Positions 9,896 to 36,771 are shown, counted from the stretch's first letter. The stretch is 64,000 nt of DNA from Flaccisagitta enflata (GCA_965153355.1 OZ231127.1:6448001-6512000), one strand, 5' to 3'. Numbers and translations are program-made. Notes: generated by a model not told the origin, from the letters alone.

Positions 9896-11256
9896 TCGGG
9901 AAAAAAGTCGAAGTTAGTCTTCGACTTTTTGACATATTTGAAAGAAACATGGTTTTAAATTTCTTATAAGAAAGTTGAGAATCTCCATCGACCAATTGGG
10001 GCCTCTATTGAAATTGATAGGGTACAGTAGATCTCGTCTAGACTTGAGCTAACAGGGGCAAGTACTGTGGAAAGATGAATGAAGGCAGGGGAGTGATATT
10101 TGGTTCATTGACTAATCAAAGGATGCTTAATTTCCCATGATAATTGGTTGCCATGGAAACACATTTCCATGTATTGTCGCTAAAATATAAATATTTTGAG
10201 AAATTTTTTCAGGGAACATTGCTTAAAATCAAATTTGCTACAACTTTCCCATAGTATGTTCTGTAAGAATATCGCTCGTTTGGCCGTTGCTAAGGAGCGT
10301 ATCCATGTGTGACGACCCCTAGCGACTGCTAAACAAGCAACATTCTTACAGAATATACTGTGGGAAAGTTATAGCAAATTTAATTTTAAAGAATGTTCCC
10401 TCAAGAAATTTCTCAAAATATTGATATTTTAGCGAAAATACATAGAAATGCGTTTCCATGGCAACCAGCTATCATAGGCAATAAACCATCCCTTTATTAA
10501 TCTATGTTTCAAATATCACTCCCCTGGCTTCATTTGTGTTTCCACAATGCTTGCCCCCATTATCTCAAGTCTAGACGAGATCTACTGTAAGTAAATTTGA
10601 TAATTCTCTTTCATTTGGCGCCAAGCAGGATGCTCTATGACAAATATTTTTGGCGTTATGAATTTTTAAAGTTTTATTTATGAAAAATTCAAATTGAATT
10701 TTTTTCGATTTATAATGATTTTAAGTAGGATCAATAAAAGAGTGTATCTATGTTTTTTTGAGCGTGCAAACACAAGAAAACATTTTTATGAGCATAGCTG
10801 CTCATCTGTAAGGGCGTTTTTGAGCATCTTTTCTCTTATTTAAAATGCGATAAATGAATAGATATTTTGATACATGTTTAAGCAAGCAGATACAAAAAAG
10901 CATGACAGTAAGCATAACTGCTCTTCTGTGAGGGTGTTTTTTAGTATTTTTGCTCGCTTAGCTCATTTATCTCAAATTTTTTTGATCTGATTTTTAATGG
11001 GATAAAGGAATAGATATTTGATGTGAGCATGCAAATACAAAAAAACATGTCAGTGAGCATAGCTGGTTGTTTGTTTGAGCGATTTTGAACATTTTAGCTC
11101 ATCTAGCTCATTTGGCTCAGTCCTATCTTTCTCTGATTTTCGGTGCAATCAATACATACAATTGCTCTTGATTTGATCTAATAAATGAAAAAAATTGCAG
11201 TGACTGGAGATAAAAGAAAAGTGACTAATGCTTCCGACTTTTTTCCTCACGGCGAC
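9896..11256. mobile_element. Possible 1.36-kb element with AAAAAAGTCG ends
   Basis: GGGAAAAAAGTCGAAGTTAGTC at left and GACTAATGCTTCCGACTTTTTTCC at right are inverted copies. The left end also forms its own hairpin with CTTCGACTTTTT. It contains the palindromic MITE at 10025-10587 and several repeats of a GAGCATAGCTGCTCATCTG word (10790-11070). No target duplication was found, so the boundaries are tentative. Confidence 0.4.
10025..10587. mobile_element. Palindromic CAGTAGAT MITE, copy 1, TA target
   Basis: CAGTAGATCTCGTCTAGACT at left and AGTCTAGACGAGATCTACTG at right, flanked by TA. The arms extend almost to the centre (for example GGAAACACATTTCCATG versus CATAGAAATGCGTTTCC, and TTCTGTAAGAATATCGC versus CATTCTTACAGAATA), making a 563-bp near-palindrome able to form one very long hairpin. 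No open frame. Confidence 0.85.
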
Positions 11257-12123
11257 AGCCGCCATTACTGGTATGCTTAAGATTATCTTTAACACCATAT
11301 CCTATACATACCTACAACTACCTAATTCACCTTTTTTCACCTTTACCAATGAACCAATGACAATTGGCCTGAATGGTTGATTTTTTAAAAATTTTCATTG
11401 ATTCATTAAAAAATTCTGCCGAAAAAATTTGGACTAACGTCTTCGATTCCTACCAACATATATGACGTTGTCCCCAATCTGCTTGGATCTACTTGTAACA
11501 ACAGAGGCATCCGCCAAATTGACTCTACTCACTTTGTCCCTTGACCGATGGACTGATTGACTAAACAGGAAGCTACGTTAGAAGTGTCGTTACTACTTGC
11601 TGGTTGACTTAAATGTTGTCCTGACGATATCAGCAAAAATACACCCGTCAGGTTAAGTTTTTCCCCTTACCGTTTCAAATTTGAAACTGGGACGTTCTTG
11701 TAACCCTTGCGTGTTAACTCCGTGTTTTGCAGTCAATTGGTCCTTGCGGGCCGCTGCCCAAAAGACTGCTAGCGAAGACTCAAAAAAGCTCAATAGGGCA
11801 CAGTTTTACGGATGGATAGATGGACGGGCGAACAGACAGATCGACTAACAGCACAACAACTGAAAGAGTCCTCTGCACGTGTTGATATCGACAGTGTAAC
11901 AAACTGTTATTTGCGGTGTGCTCGGGGTTATTTATTTGCGGCAGGTTTACCCCCCCCCCCCCTCCCTCTTTGACTCTATTTGCTAACGATACCCTGTAAA
12001 TGCTGTAATCTTTCAGTTCTTGACATGGCTTTGCCGACGAGTTACAAGATTAATAGGCACCAGGTAATTGCATCTTGTTAGCTAGTTAATTAATCTCTCA
12101 AACAACTCATTCAGTCGGTAGAG

Positions 12124-12125
<2 letters not shown>
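11257..12125. other. Unassigned sequence
   Basis: No supported gene. It holds a poly-C run (11949-11960), a stretch resembling the minisatellite-element head (TGCGGGCCGCTGCCC, about 11745) and GACAGACAGATCGAC words. It may be upstream of, or inside, the 5' part of the gene A transcript. Confidence 0.35.
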
Positions 12126-12202
<77 letters not shown>

Positions 12203-12258
12203 TCTCTCAAAGCAGTGGAAATTGCAAGGTCCACATCCTCCCGACCACCGCCTACCAA

Positions 12259-12355
<97 letters not shown>
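12126..12355. repeat. Two (CT)n tracts
   Basis: (CT)n at 12126-12206 and 12262-12355 separated by 55 bases. Frames of Ser-Leu or Arg-Glu through them are not genes. Confidence 0.9.
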
Positions 12356-12357
<2 letters not shown>

Positions 12358-12501
12358 AGCCTTTCGTTGCGTCGACGAAGCACGTGAAGAGGAGAAGGCG
12401 AAGGAGGATGCGGAAGAGGAGGAGGAGGACGCGGAGGAGGAGGAAGAGCAGAAGCTCGACGAAAGCCTGCAAAATTCAACTTCAATCCCATCTCTTTTTA
12501 G

Positions 12502-12519
12502 GATTACGGCGCTCAGGGG
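12502..12519 (+). CDS. Candidate 18-nt microexon or last part of an acidic exon
   Basis: ATCTCTTTTTAG before 12502 is a good acceptor and G|GTAAGTATC after 12519 is a near-perfect donor. The exon would be six codons (DYGAQG) if in frame. Alternatively the exon begins near 12358 after the (CT)n tract and reads an Ala/Glu-rich stretch. As gene A has an in-frame TAA immediately before its ATG, this piece would be 5' untranslated if it belongs to A. Which gene it serves cannot be told. Confidence 0.3.
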
Positions 12520-12833
12520 GTAAGTATCTAATGATCAACTTTTTTTTCATTCATTTAAAAATCTTAAATAAAAAATTTTGCCGTCAAAAAACGTAAAACG
12601 CAAGCACATTTCCTTTATATGAGTGAATATTCCAAATTGTCCTACTCATTCTTTGATCCATCATTGCATCGCTATGCCCCTTCAAAAAAACCCAATGAGT
12701 AGAGTTGCCCGTTGTTTCAACTTACCTTAAGTCTTTGAAATGTGTTGGTCAAGCCGTCAAGTTTCCACCGCATTCCACACTTTTGTCGAAATGAAAACAT
12801 TGGGAAATAAAATTTGAATTCTTATGCTTTGAC

Positions 12834-13416
12834 TAACCATAGCACAAAAAAAACGGAACAAAATGTTTTTTTTTAAAGATTGAGATTCATCCACTGTGAA
12901 AAACATAGCAAAATCCATGACTGTTTTTAAGCTTTGCGAAAGATCTTCAAAATGAGACCATGCTGGTTGTTCTGTCCTTATTCGTTAAGAAATGACATAA
13001 TATTAAAGAAGAGGTCATAGAAGTCGTTCCTCTTTGTTATTTCATGTAAAAGATAGAGAAATAATAATTTGAACTTTTTTTCTTAGATGATTTTGAAGAT
13101 TTTTTAATTTTCTTCCACTCTAGACCAATCCCAGATCTGTATCTCAAACCGTTTAAAAGTTACAGCTTGTCGACGTGATTAACTTTATTTTTAAGACCTT
13201 TTTATTCAATCTGACCGCATATTGAAAAGGGCAATGTTTTCATTCATTCTAACGCCATTTCTAAACGGATAAAGCTAGAATGACCAGCAACGTCGCATAT
13301 GAAAGATCTTTTGCAGAGCTTTTAAATGGTCATGAATTTTTTTATGGTTTGAGTCTTCATTTTAGCAAAAATCATCAAAAACAAGTTGTTCCGTTTTTTT
13401 TTTTGTGCTATGGTTA
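12834..13416. mobile_element. Inverted-repeat element, 583 bp
   Basis: Ends TAACCATAGCACAAAAAAAA and TTTTTTTTGTGCTATGGTTA are inverted repeats, with CGGAACAA/TTGTTCCG continuing inside. The interior is related to 2280-2540 although the ends differ. Confidence 0.65.
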
Positions 13417-13531
13417 CGTGAAAGCGTCGATTTTTTCCTCGACATTACTTCCTCCCTTGCTGGATTTAACTGAATTGAATTGAAAAAAAAAAACCAAAAA
13501 ACATCTCAACAAAAAAACGAATACTCTGCGT

Positions 13532-13882
13532 TTTTAGATGCGTCTGCTAGGAACGCATCTCTGTAAGAGGGTCCGTCGGTCCGTCGGTCCGTCCATCGGT
13601 CCGTCCATCGGTCCGTTCATTGGTCCGTCCATTGGTCCGTCCGTCGGGCCGTCCATAGGTCCGTCCGTCTGTAACGCCTCTGCGAAAATCTGATTTTGGA
13701 CACGGTGAAATCCTGAATGTTAGGGTCAACAAACGTGTTTTGAGAGCCTTCTCCACTACTGTGTCGTTTCATCTGTCAATTCGTCCCTCTGTCTCTCCAT
13801 ATATGTCACATGTTTAGCACCAAAGTCAATACACGCAGAGACACAGTCCGGACGCATCGTTGCCTGGTCGGGATCGTTGACA
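13532..13882 (+). repeat. Hairpin-tag repeat, AGATGCG type
   Basis: TTTTTAGATGCGTCTGC...AACGCATCT hairpin (13536-13560), a long GTCGGTCCGTCC region, and a distal tag GGACGCATCGTTGCC at about 13849-13864. Both hairpin arms and the distal tag carry GATGCG/CGCATC, unlike the TCGCG type that follows directly. Confidence 0.7.
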
Positions 13883-13885
13883 GTT

Positions 13886-14036
13886 TTTAGTCGCGGACCC
13901 GCGACTCTACACCTTGCCGTGTCGGTCGGTCGGTCGGTCGGTCGGTCGATCGGTATGACGGTCCGTCCATCCGTTACATTTTTGAATTCCGAGCCCAACC
14001 ATCTGCGACTGGATTGCCGTGTATCCGGCCTTGTTT
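13886..14036 (+). repeat. Hairpin-tag repeat, AGTCGCG type
   Basis: TTTAGTCGCGGACCCGCGACT hairpin, CTACACCTTGCCGTGTCGG, (GGTC)n, distal tag TGCGACTGGATTGCC and end GTGTATCCGGCCTTG. A further decayed copy follows at 14040-14220. Confidence 0.75.
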
Positions 14037-14295
14037 GAATCGCGTGCTACGCGACTCTGTTACTCACGTTTTGGTCAATCCATTGGTCGGTTTGTCAGTT
14101 GATTGGTTGGTCGGTTGGTCACTCGATTTCGTACAGATTTTGTATCACTTTTCCCGCCAGTCTTAAAACGTTCTACCTCACTGCCCTTACCCATCCGCAC
14201 GCGATCAAGGCTGCTGTGTGTCGTGCATTTTTCGACTCTCAGTTTGTTTTAAACAAATGACTTCGCTGGACTTACCATTTTCGTGCGACTATATA

Positions 14296-14420
14296 AGCCA
14301 TGGGTCGATCGGTCGGTCGGTCGGTTAGTTGGTCGGTTGGTCAGTCGGTCGGTCGGTCGGTCGGTCCGTCGGACAGTCGGTCGGTTGGTCGGTCGGTCGG
14401 TTGGTCGGTCGGTTGCATAG
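14296..14420. repeat. (GGTC)n-type tetranucleotide repeat
   Basis: Runs of GGTCGGTC and GGTTGGTC, the microsatellite part of a hairpin-tag repeat without an intact hairpin. Confidence 0.7.
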
Positions 14421-14539
14421 GTGGATCATCGCGTTTTTTGCCTGAGTAGCCCCATACTTCACTGTCCATGTGTTTTTGAGAAGCATCCTTTGATATCAAA
14501 TGGACATCGACGCAGAATATGAAGCCCGACATCCTACAT

Positions 14540-14853
14540 CTTTTTCTTTTTCTTTTTCTTTTTCTTTTTCTTTTTCTTTTTCTTTTTCTTTTTCTTTTTC
14601 TTTTTCTTTTTCTTTTTCTTTTTCTTTTTCTTTCTAAGTATGTACTCACAATTCTAGACGAGGTCTTGTCTATCCGTCGGTCGGTTGGTCGGTCGTTTAC
14701 ACAAATGTTTGAGATGTGCAAAACGGCCGATTCTGAAGTCTTTCTTCATTCCTATAACCTCCTTACCTTACCAAGTTCATTTCTATTCCTTCATTCCTTC
14801 ATTCATTCATTCATTCATTCATTCATTCATTCATTCATTCATTCATTCATTCA
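14540..14853. repeat. (TTTTTC)n and (ATTC)n microsatellites
   Basis: (TTTTTC)n at about 14540-14635 and (ATTC)n at about 14795-14853, with a GGTCGG fragment between. Confidence 0.9.
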
Positions 14854-14920
14854 TATCGTTCACAAATTCTAAATCAAGCGAGACGCACTTATTGGCATAA
14901 CTTGGCCTTGTTTCTTTATT

Positions 14921-14972
14921 GCTTCTTCTTCTTCTTCTTCTTCTTCTTCTTCTTCTTCTTCTTCTTCTTCTT

Positions 14973-15003
<31 letters not shown>

Positions 15004-15056
15004 TTCTTATTCTTCTTCTTCTTCTTCTTCTTATTCTTCTTGTTCTTCTTCTTCTT
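14921..15056. repeat. (CTT)n microsatellite
   Basis: About 45 CTT units with a few ATT/GTT interruptions; poly-Leu, poly-Arg and poly-Lys frames are artefacts. Confidence 0.9.
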
Positions 15057-15249
15057 GAGCGTCTCTGGAAGTTCATGGTAGAATATCGGCTGTTTCGAAT
15101 GCTTCGGCGTCATCTTCATGGGTAGATGCAATTGTCCCGCCAACTCTTGATGCATACAGCAATTACTCGCAATAACAATTGAAACTTGTCAGCAGGACTT
15201 TGTTGAGCGTCTCCTGCAGTCACCTCATTTCTGTATCGTTTAACTTCAA

Positions 15250-15625
15250 GGCCTCTTCATCAACCACAGACCATAACCAGAGATCAAGGGCATGATTAAG
15301 GCCACTGGATCACTCATCGATACCTACTCTTCCTCTTACTCAACCACTGACCACACCATGTCCAGGGATCAAGGCCACATTTTGAGGCCGCTGGGCCACT
15401 GATTGAGACCTCCTCTTCATCTACCACTGACCACGGATCAAGGGCACATTTCGAGGTCACTGGGCCACTCGTCCATACCTCCTCCTTCTTTACATCAACC
15501 ACTGACTACTGACCAGATCATGACCGGGGATCAAGGGCACGTTTCGAGGCCACTAGGGCGCGCACCGACTCCTCTTACTCTTCATCAATCACTGACCAGA
15601 CCATGGCCAGGGATGTTTTGAACGC
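15250..15625. repeat. Degenerate minisatellite, ACCACTGACCA words
   Basis: Six or more loose repeats of CAACCACTGACCA..GGATCAAGGGCAC..GAGGCCACTGGGCCACT, about 75 bp apart. It is non-coding by frame and composition. Confidence 0.55.
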
Positions 15626-15706
15626 TTGACCGACTAATGTTAACCTCATGGTTGAGCACTTGGCCAGGTAGCAATGCAATGGGACGCAAGTATTTACCAT
15701 GTTTTC

Positions 15707-16948
<1,242 letters not shown>

Positions 16949-17012
16949 ATCAATCTCTCTTTCTTCCTTTCTTTTTTTCTCCTTTTCTTTTCTTTTTTCT
17001 TTTTTTTTCTTT

Positions 17013-17062
17013 TTTTAGGTGCGCCATAGCACCTCTATGAGAGGCTCTGTCTGTCGGTCGGT
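17013..17062 (+). repeat. Hairpin-tag repeat head, AGGTGCG type
   Basis: TTTAGGTGCGCCATAGCACCT hairpin, CTATGAGAGGCTCTGTC and GTCGGTCGG. The head only; a second head follows at 17143. Confidence 0.65.
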
Positions 17063-17142
17063 TGGTCGGTAACGCTCGAGAAAATCTCGAAAAAAGCAAA
17101 AATCACTGGAAATGATTCAGAAATATGCTAGGATGATTTTAA

Positions 17143-17725
17143 CATGCGCCATAGCATCTCTATAAGAAGCTCTGTCCATCCGTCCGTCCATTCGTCGGTC
17201 ACGCTCGAATGAAAAATCGCTAAAAATGTTTGAAAACAATAGAAAACTCATTTCGTTCATCATAAATGATACTCGTCGTTTCATTTACTAATATAATCAG
17301 CTACGGTTAGATCTTATAGAGCTGGGGATAGGTCGGATAGGTCTGGTGATAGGTCGGATAGGTCTTAGGATAGGTCTGATAGAGCTGGAGATAGGTCTGA
17401 TTGAGCTCGGGATAGGTCTGATAGAGCTGGTGATAGGTCTGATAGAGCTCGGGATAGGTCTGATAGAGCTCAGGAAAGGTCTGATAGAGCTCGGGAGAGG
17501 CCTGATAGAGCTCGGGATAGGTCTTATAGAGCTAGGAATGGTCTGATAGAGCTAGGGATAGGCCTGATGGAGCTAGGGATAGCTATGGATTAATATCGCC
17601 GGGCGGGATAGGTCTGATAGAGCTAGTAATGGTCTGATAGAGCTAGGGATAGGTCTGATGGAGCTAGGGATAGCTATGAATTAATAACGCTCGGCGCACC
17701 GTCTTGGCCCGTGTATCCGTGTATC
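17143..17725 (+). repeat. Hairpin-tag repeat, AGGTGCG type, with minisatellite body
   Basis: Head ATGCGCCATAGCATCT, GTCCATCCGTCC, then a 22-23 bp minisatellite GATAGGTCTGATAGAGCTCGG (17315-17690). It ends with GGCGCACCGTCTTGGCC and GTGTATCCGTG. The distal tag CGCACC corresponds to the AGGTGCG arm. Confidence 0.65.
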
Positions 17726-18147
17726 CGTGTTTCTTTCTTTCTTCCTTCTGTTTTTTACTTCTCTTTTTATCTTTCTTCTTCTTCAACTCCTCTTCCCTCT
17801 CTTTCTCCTGCCTAATTCTTTTTTCTCTCCTCGGAAATATTTCTATGGCAAGTATGAAAAAAAAACCCAAAAAAATATATAACCGTTTTTTAGCATAGAA
17901 TATTTGTTAAATTTTATCCCAAACTTTGACTCATGGGATCCACATCTATTCATTTTTCTTCGATAGAATTAAAAGATAAAAAATTATCCGATATCAAGTA
18001 TCGACCGTCCTTAAATTTTTTTTTGGTGGTCTAAAACATATCTTCTTCTTTTCGTACTACTTGAAAATAAAAACCTCTAAAACATCTTTAACCCATAATT
18101 TACTAATTTGAAATGATTGTGAAAATGAGGAGCTTCTTATTGTGAAC

Positions 18148-18296
18148 AAGGCCGGATACACGGCCAATACCAGTTGCGGACAGGTGGGCAGGAGCGGAAA
18201 AGCGCGTTTTCACACTTACCAACTCGATCATTACGGACCGACGGACCAACGGACGGACAAAGCCTCTTATAGAGTTGCTTGTCCGCAACTAAAAAG
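18148..18296 (-). repeat. Hairpin-tag repeat, AGTTGCG type (short, complete)
   Basis: On the minus strand: AGTTGCGGACAAGCAACT hairpin, GTCCGTTGGTCCGTCGG, a short body, distal tag GTCCGCAACTGG and end GCCGTGTATCCGGCCTTG. At about 150 bp it is the most compact copy and useful for defining the family. Confidence 0.75.
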
Positions 18297-18545
18297 GTGT
18301 TGTTACCTGCCCAGTGACTTTTTACGAATGTAGATTTGCAAATTAAGATTCCTTTTCCGTCCTGTGCGTGGATAGCCTGAAGCTTTGAGAACGAACGCCA
18401 CTACCACACCTAGAGGCTAGATCAACTCTCGTCTTATTGGCACTACGGTTTATCTAGGAAGCGGTTGATTTTCATGCCGCTTCCATCGCTTCCGCTTTCA
18501 ATCCCAATTGTGCAGTTCAAATATTAAATAAGGAGCTTTCCCATT

Positions 18546-19400
18546 AGGGTGGTCACGAAATAGGGTCAAATTTCAAAAAATGATATACTCTAGTTTTTTG
18601 CATAAATGTACCAAAAAAGAAGGTTTTCCCACCAGTAGAGGTCTGAATTTGTAGATTAAACCATGGCGGCAAAACTATAGGCTTCCTATGGCAATAAAAA
18701 AATCTCCATAGCAACCCTATAGTTTTGCCGACAAGGTTTCTTGTTTGATTTCACACCCCAGCTTGTGAGAAATCCTTCTTTTATTGGACATATGTGCAAA
18801 GGGCTCAAGTATACCGGGTGGACATAAAAAAGGTAGCTCTTTATCTCAATAATATAAAAACTGTTCTTAATTGCCTATTTTGTAATCCTTCAAAATAAAG
18901 GAGTCTTTTAAGTGGTGTATATGATTATAATATACAAAATCTAAATTGTGTTTGATAAACCAAATTTTTTTTTCTGAGCATTATTGCCTATTTATAACAA
19001 AAAATGATGATTGGTTATTACTGGTGTTTTAGTTATGCATTTGGTTTTTTATCTAAAATATCTTGGTGTTTTTACTCTCCTAGAACTTACTTTTACTCAA
19101 CTATAGCGATTCAAAAGTAAACTTTAGTAAAAACATTGTTTTTTAGTCAAATTAAAGCAAAATTTCTGAAGTGGTCCCTAATTCAATTCAGTTTTTTCAA
19201 GATAACTTGAAAAATATTGATCTTCATAAAAAATGTCCATAATAGAATATGAAGGCCACGATCATATCTAGGTAACTAAAAAGAAATTTTCTACTCAGGT
19301 GAAATTTTAAAGGTGATATCAAAAAAATTAAAAGCTACCTTTTAAAAGTCCACCCGTTATCAATATACAAAATTTGACCCACTTCTGAACCACCCTATTT
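18546..19400. mobile_element. Nested pair of inverted-repeat elements
   Basis: Outer ends AGGGTGGTCACGAAATAGGG and its imperfect complement TGAACCACCCTATTT, each next to GGGTCAAATTT/AAATTTGACCC. Inner element about 18811-19360 has ends ATACCGGGTGGAC..AAGGTAGCT and AGCTACCTTTT..GTCCACCCGTTAT. Both are AT-rich without coding frames. Confidence 0.55.
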
Positions 19401-19604
19401 CCCATCCCACCAAAATAGAAGCGGTCAACGTCCTAAGAGAAACTATAACTCATCTAACGAAAGCAACTTCATCTTTCTATGTCACTGAATTTTGGTCCCA
19501 ACGATCCATCGTAGTTCCACTCATCGCGACAGGAACACTCCGTTTCTCTCCCATATTCCGGGCTCGCTGGCCTACAACCTTGTCTCCATCCCTGTCTCCA
19601 TCCC

Positions 19605-19662
19605 TTTCAAAATCTGACCCCATTTTCAAATCTGACCCCATTTTCAAATCTAACCCCTAAAG
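19605..19662 (+). repeat. Three tandem 18-19 bp units at the exon 1 acceptor of gene A
   Basis: AAAATCTGACCCC / ATTTTCAAATCTGACCCC / ATTTTCAAATCTAACCCC then TAAAG. The last AG (19661-19662), six bases before the ATG, is a possible acceptor for a 5' untranslated intron. Confidence 0.5.
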
Positions 19663-19668
19663 TCCTAA

Positions 19669-33537
<13,869 letters not shown>

Positions 33538-34141
33538 AAGATTCTCAAGAGAGAGAATAAGAATTACTGAAAAATTTCAACTTCCTTTCAAGGAGGAAAG
33601 GAAAAGGGGGAATGAGGTGGGGGTGGGGTAAAGAAATGCAATTACTTTTATTGGCAATGGGTGGTGTTGGGAGGGGGTGAAGGGCAAGAAAACGCATCAG
33701 TACCCAACAGCAAGGAAAACTTAGTTTCTAAAACTATCAACTTACGTTTTCTCCAAGACATGTTGCTATCGTACGAAATGTCATTATTTTGGGATTACGT
33801 TATCTCTTTCATCGATAGGAGGGAAAGAATGTCCCCCTTCTCCTTTTCTCCTTAATTTGCAAAGTGAGAAATCTTATTCTCCTGAAACAAAGAATTGTTA
33901 GCCATAAAACTGGACTTCTCCATTCCCTTTTCGTCATGCAATTCAAAATGTCATCTCTTGAAATTATTTTCTTCTTTCCCCTCTCAATTATTTTCTTGGA
34001 TTTTTTTTTGTGATTGGTTTGTCGTACTTTCTATTACATACGTGAGATTGCGAATATACGGTTTCTATTTCATACTTGAGATCGTGAAAATACAGAGTGA
34101 ATGTACAATAAAAAAAAAAGAACAATATAAAGTGAAATAAA
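33538..34141 (+). terminator. 3' untranslated region and polyadenylation signals of gene A
   Basis: AATAAA at 34107-34112 and again at 34136-34141, about 570-600 bases after the stop. The region is AT-rich with no other feature. Confidence 0.7.
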
Positions 34142-34230
34142 CAAAAAAAGTTTGATTTCGGTTGTGATTCATTGTTTTTTTTTAACTATTGCGCTACTTA
34201 TGATGTAGGGCCATTCTTTTCCCTGTGATT

Positions 34231-34417
34231 ATACCGGGTGGTAAAACAAAGTTTTTTACCCATTTTTCTGAGGAAAAAAATCAGTAAAATTCATCAAATT
34301 TGAATATTAAATGACAACAGACAAAGAAAATTATCCTTTCTAAAAAAGAAAAACTTTTAATTTAAGAATCAAATCATTATAAAAAGATAAATTACCATTT
34401 TTTTTCATCACCTGGTA
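34231..34417. mobile_element. Small inverted-repeat element with ACCGGGTGG-like ends
   Basis: TACCGGGTGGTAA at left and ATCACCTGGTA at right are weak inverted repeats. The left end resembles the inner element at 18811. Boundaries uncertain. Confidence 0.35.
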
Positions 34418-34794
34418 TTTAACCACAAAAGCATATATTCGCTCTGCCAGTCTTTTTCAACATGCTTGATTGATTTACTGTTGTTCTGTTTCTTCATCTT
34501 TTCGTCCTGATTTCAAAAGAAAGCTGTTATGTCTTTTTTTTTTTTTGCAATAAATCAAAAAAAGAAAAAAAAACAATCAAGCTGTAATTGTTTTTACGCA
34601 CTCCGAAACCTTCCTTACTACTATCTCCCTCTCTCGGCTATTGTTAGTGAGCGTGAATTTATGAAGTCATTAGATCCCGTTGTTGTTGTTATGTTGAAAC
34701 AAAAATAGAAAAAAAGTTTTTACTTTCTAGAAAAAAAACGCTATTGCCGGACATTTTTTATTCTTTATTTTTAATGGGTGAAATTTTTCTCTAG

Positions 34795-34797
<3 letters not shown>

Positions 34798-34884
<87 letters not shown>
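34798..34884. repeat. (CT)n microsatellite
   Basis: About 43 units. No exon follows it. Confidence 0.95.
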
Positions 34885-34887
<3 letters not shown>

Positions 34888-34944
34888 CATAGTTTGCTGG
34901 TCGGATCAGTGATCGATAGATGCTCAAGGCCTGGGGGAGAGAAT

Positions 34945-35044
34945 GATGGTGGTGATGAATGATGGTGATGATGAAATTGATGATGATAATGGTAATGGCG
35001 ATGATGATGATAATAATGACGCTGATGATGATGATAATTATAAC

Positions 35045-35125
<81 letters not shown>

Positions 35126-35127
35126 AA
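34945..35127. repeat. (GAT)n microsatellite
   Basis: GATGAT with GAC/AAT variants; poly-Asp and poly-Ile frames are artefacts. Confidence 0.95.
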
Positions 35128-36545
35128 GAGGGAATTGACCATTAACAATTGTCAAAGGATGATGCTGATGACTATTCAAATTTGATGATATAGTTGGATG
35201 CTTCACACAGCATAAGTTGGGAGTATCCCTTCATCATGTTTAGGTGATGTCACTTCACATTAGGTAAAAAGAGTGAAAAGAAATAACCAACTTTTGCTAT
35301 ATGATGCATCCAAAGGATACAGTTATACGTAGCAAAACAAAAAAAGATCATTTCAGGTCATGATAATTGAAAGTGGATGCAACTATGCAAAGTGTTTGTC
35401 ATGAGAATGTCATAACATGAGCTGATTTAAAAACGCTAGAGATACATGGAAATCGGTAAAATTAAACGAGGAGAAAAAAGAACAGGTAGAAATTTTAGAT
35501 ATACACTGTTATTTATTCATCAATTACTTTAATCATTATCTTTACTTCTCACTAACTCGAACAGCATTTCTTTTTGTTATGAACGATATGACTCTTATTC
35601 CTCCACAGTGCAGTTCTCGCTGAGGTTACCTCAACTAAAGGTTGTACATGATAACCTGGAAACCAAAATCTGCGGGATGCAGATGGGAAAAAGTAAAAAA
35701 AGGTTTAGTCGCGCGCGACTCTACAACCAGCTATGTGCGTCGGAGGGATGGTCGGTCGGTAAAATTTATTTGTTTTTTGCTGTTATTGTTGGGTTTTGCA
35801 TCACTGATCCTGCTCAAATGCTTTGATAGCCTTTTTTCGCAGCGCTTGCTCAGTGCTCACCCGCAAGCCATGTATACACGCCACGGGGGAGGCTTTCATA
35901 GGTCAAGAAAAATTCTCAGTCATAATGGCGAACACAGATTCATGAATTTTAACTGTCTCTTGAGAAAGTGAGCAAAGTGAGTGGGCAAGCCCTTAAAAAA
36001 GGCAAGCGAGAGTAGCAAAACAGAGCAAATGAGATGCTCGAGTTCAGAAACGAGCTTTATTGCATATGAGGTGATTTTTTCCAAGCTGCGATGAAGTGAC
36101 AACAATATTTCTATTCTAATAACCAATCATTTTTTAAAAGCTATTGCTGATACGTACGAAACATTCAAAAACAATTTCTTTTGAGCGCGAGAAAAATGCA
36201 ACCAAAAACTAGCATGCACTTAGTTCGAAGAGAAGGTTTTGTTCATCAGCCGATTAGCCGTCAATTAGATTTATCTGTATCATACGAGTATTGAAAATTA
36301 TTGACGTCAACAGTGATGGATCGGGAGCATCTTAGGCAATTAGCCTTGGCTTAAATAAGGACGTCCGACCGATGCACATTAAGCGTCTCTCCGTGTACGC
36401 GCGAGGGACAGTCTCTCGATGTCTTGTAGGAAGAAAGAGCTCGGAAGTAGATGTGGGTCTCCTTTATTTAAGAGTTAGTGAGTGCAATTGGGGTTTGATT
36501 GTAATTAAAAAGAAAATAGTGTATCAGGCTTTATGAATTTTAAAC
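35128..36545. other. Intergenic sequence with repeat fragments
   Basis: A decayed hairpin-tag repeat at about 35703-35885 (TTTAGTCGCGCGCGACTCTACAACC) and the GAGCGAAGTGAG-type repeat at about 35925-36030. Otherwise nothing recognised. Confidence 0.45.
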
Positions 36546-36550
36546 AACTA

Positions 36551-36716
36551 TGCATACTGGCCCTAAATGGCCACCTATCAAGCTCCTAGGCCTATCTCAA
36601 CTCTTTTCACCCATAACCACCGCCCTCCACTCTCACACAGGCCCTAAATGGCCACCTATCAAGCTCCTAGGCCTATCTCAACTCTTTTCACCCATAACCA
36701 TTACCTTCCACCCTAG
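36551..36716 (+). repeat. Two tandem 89-bp units ending in a 3' splice-site-like AG
   Basis: GGCCCTAAATGGCCACCTATCAAGCTCC..CTCTTTTCACCCATAACCA occurs twice. The first ends CCTCCACTCTCACACAG, the second TTACCTTCCACCCTAG, and the latter directly precedes the candidate exon at 36717. This is a two-copy version of the boundary duplications. Confidence 0.6.
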
Positions 36717-36771
36717 GGTCTATGTTCCTTATGATAATGGCGGCAACAAGTTCAAATTAAAAGTGTTGTAG
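36717..36771 (+). CDS. Candidate terminal exon
   Basis: After CCTTCCACCCTAG the phase 2 frame reads (R)VYVPYDNGGNKFKLKVL and stops at TAG 36769-36771. AATAAA follows at 36887-36892. It could be an alternative last exon of gene A (exons 1 and 5 end in phase 2) or the end of an unrecognised gene. The coding look of the short peptide and the close poly(A) signal are the only evidence. Confidence 0.35.

Noticed and set aside
35608-35971. Open frames around 35608-35971
   Set aside because: They cross a decayed hairpin-tag repeat and lack coding composition or splice support.
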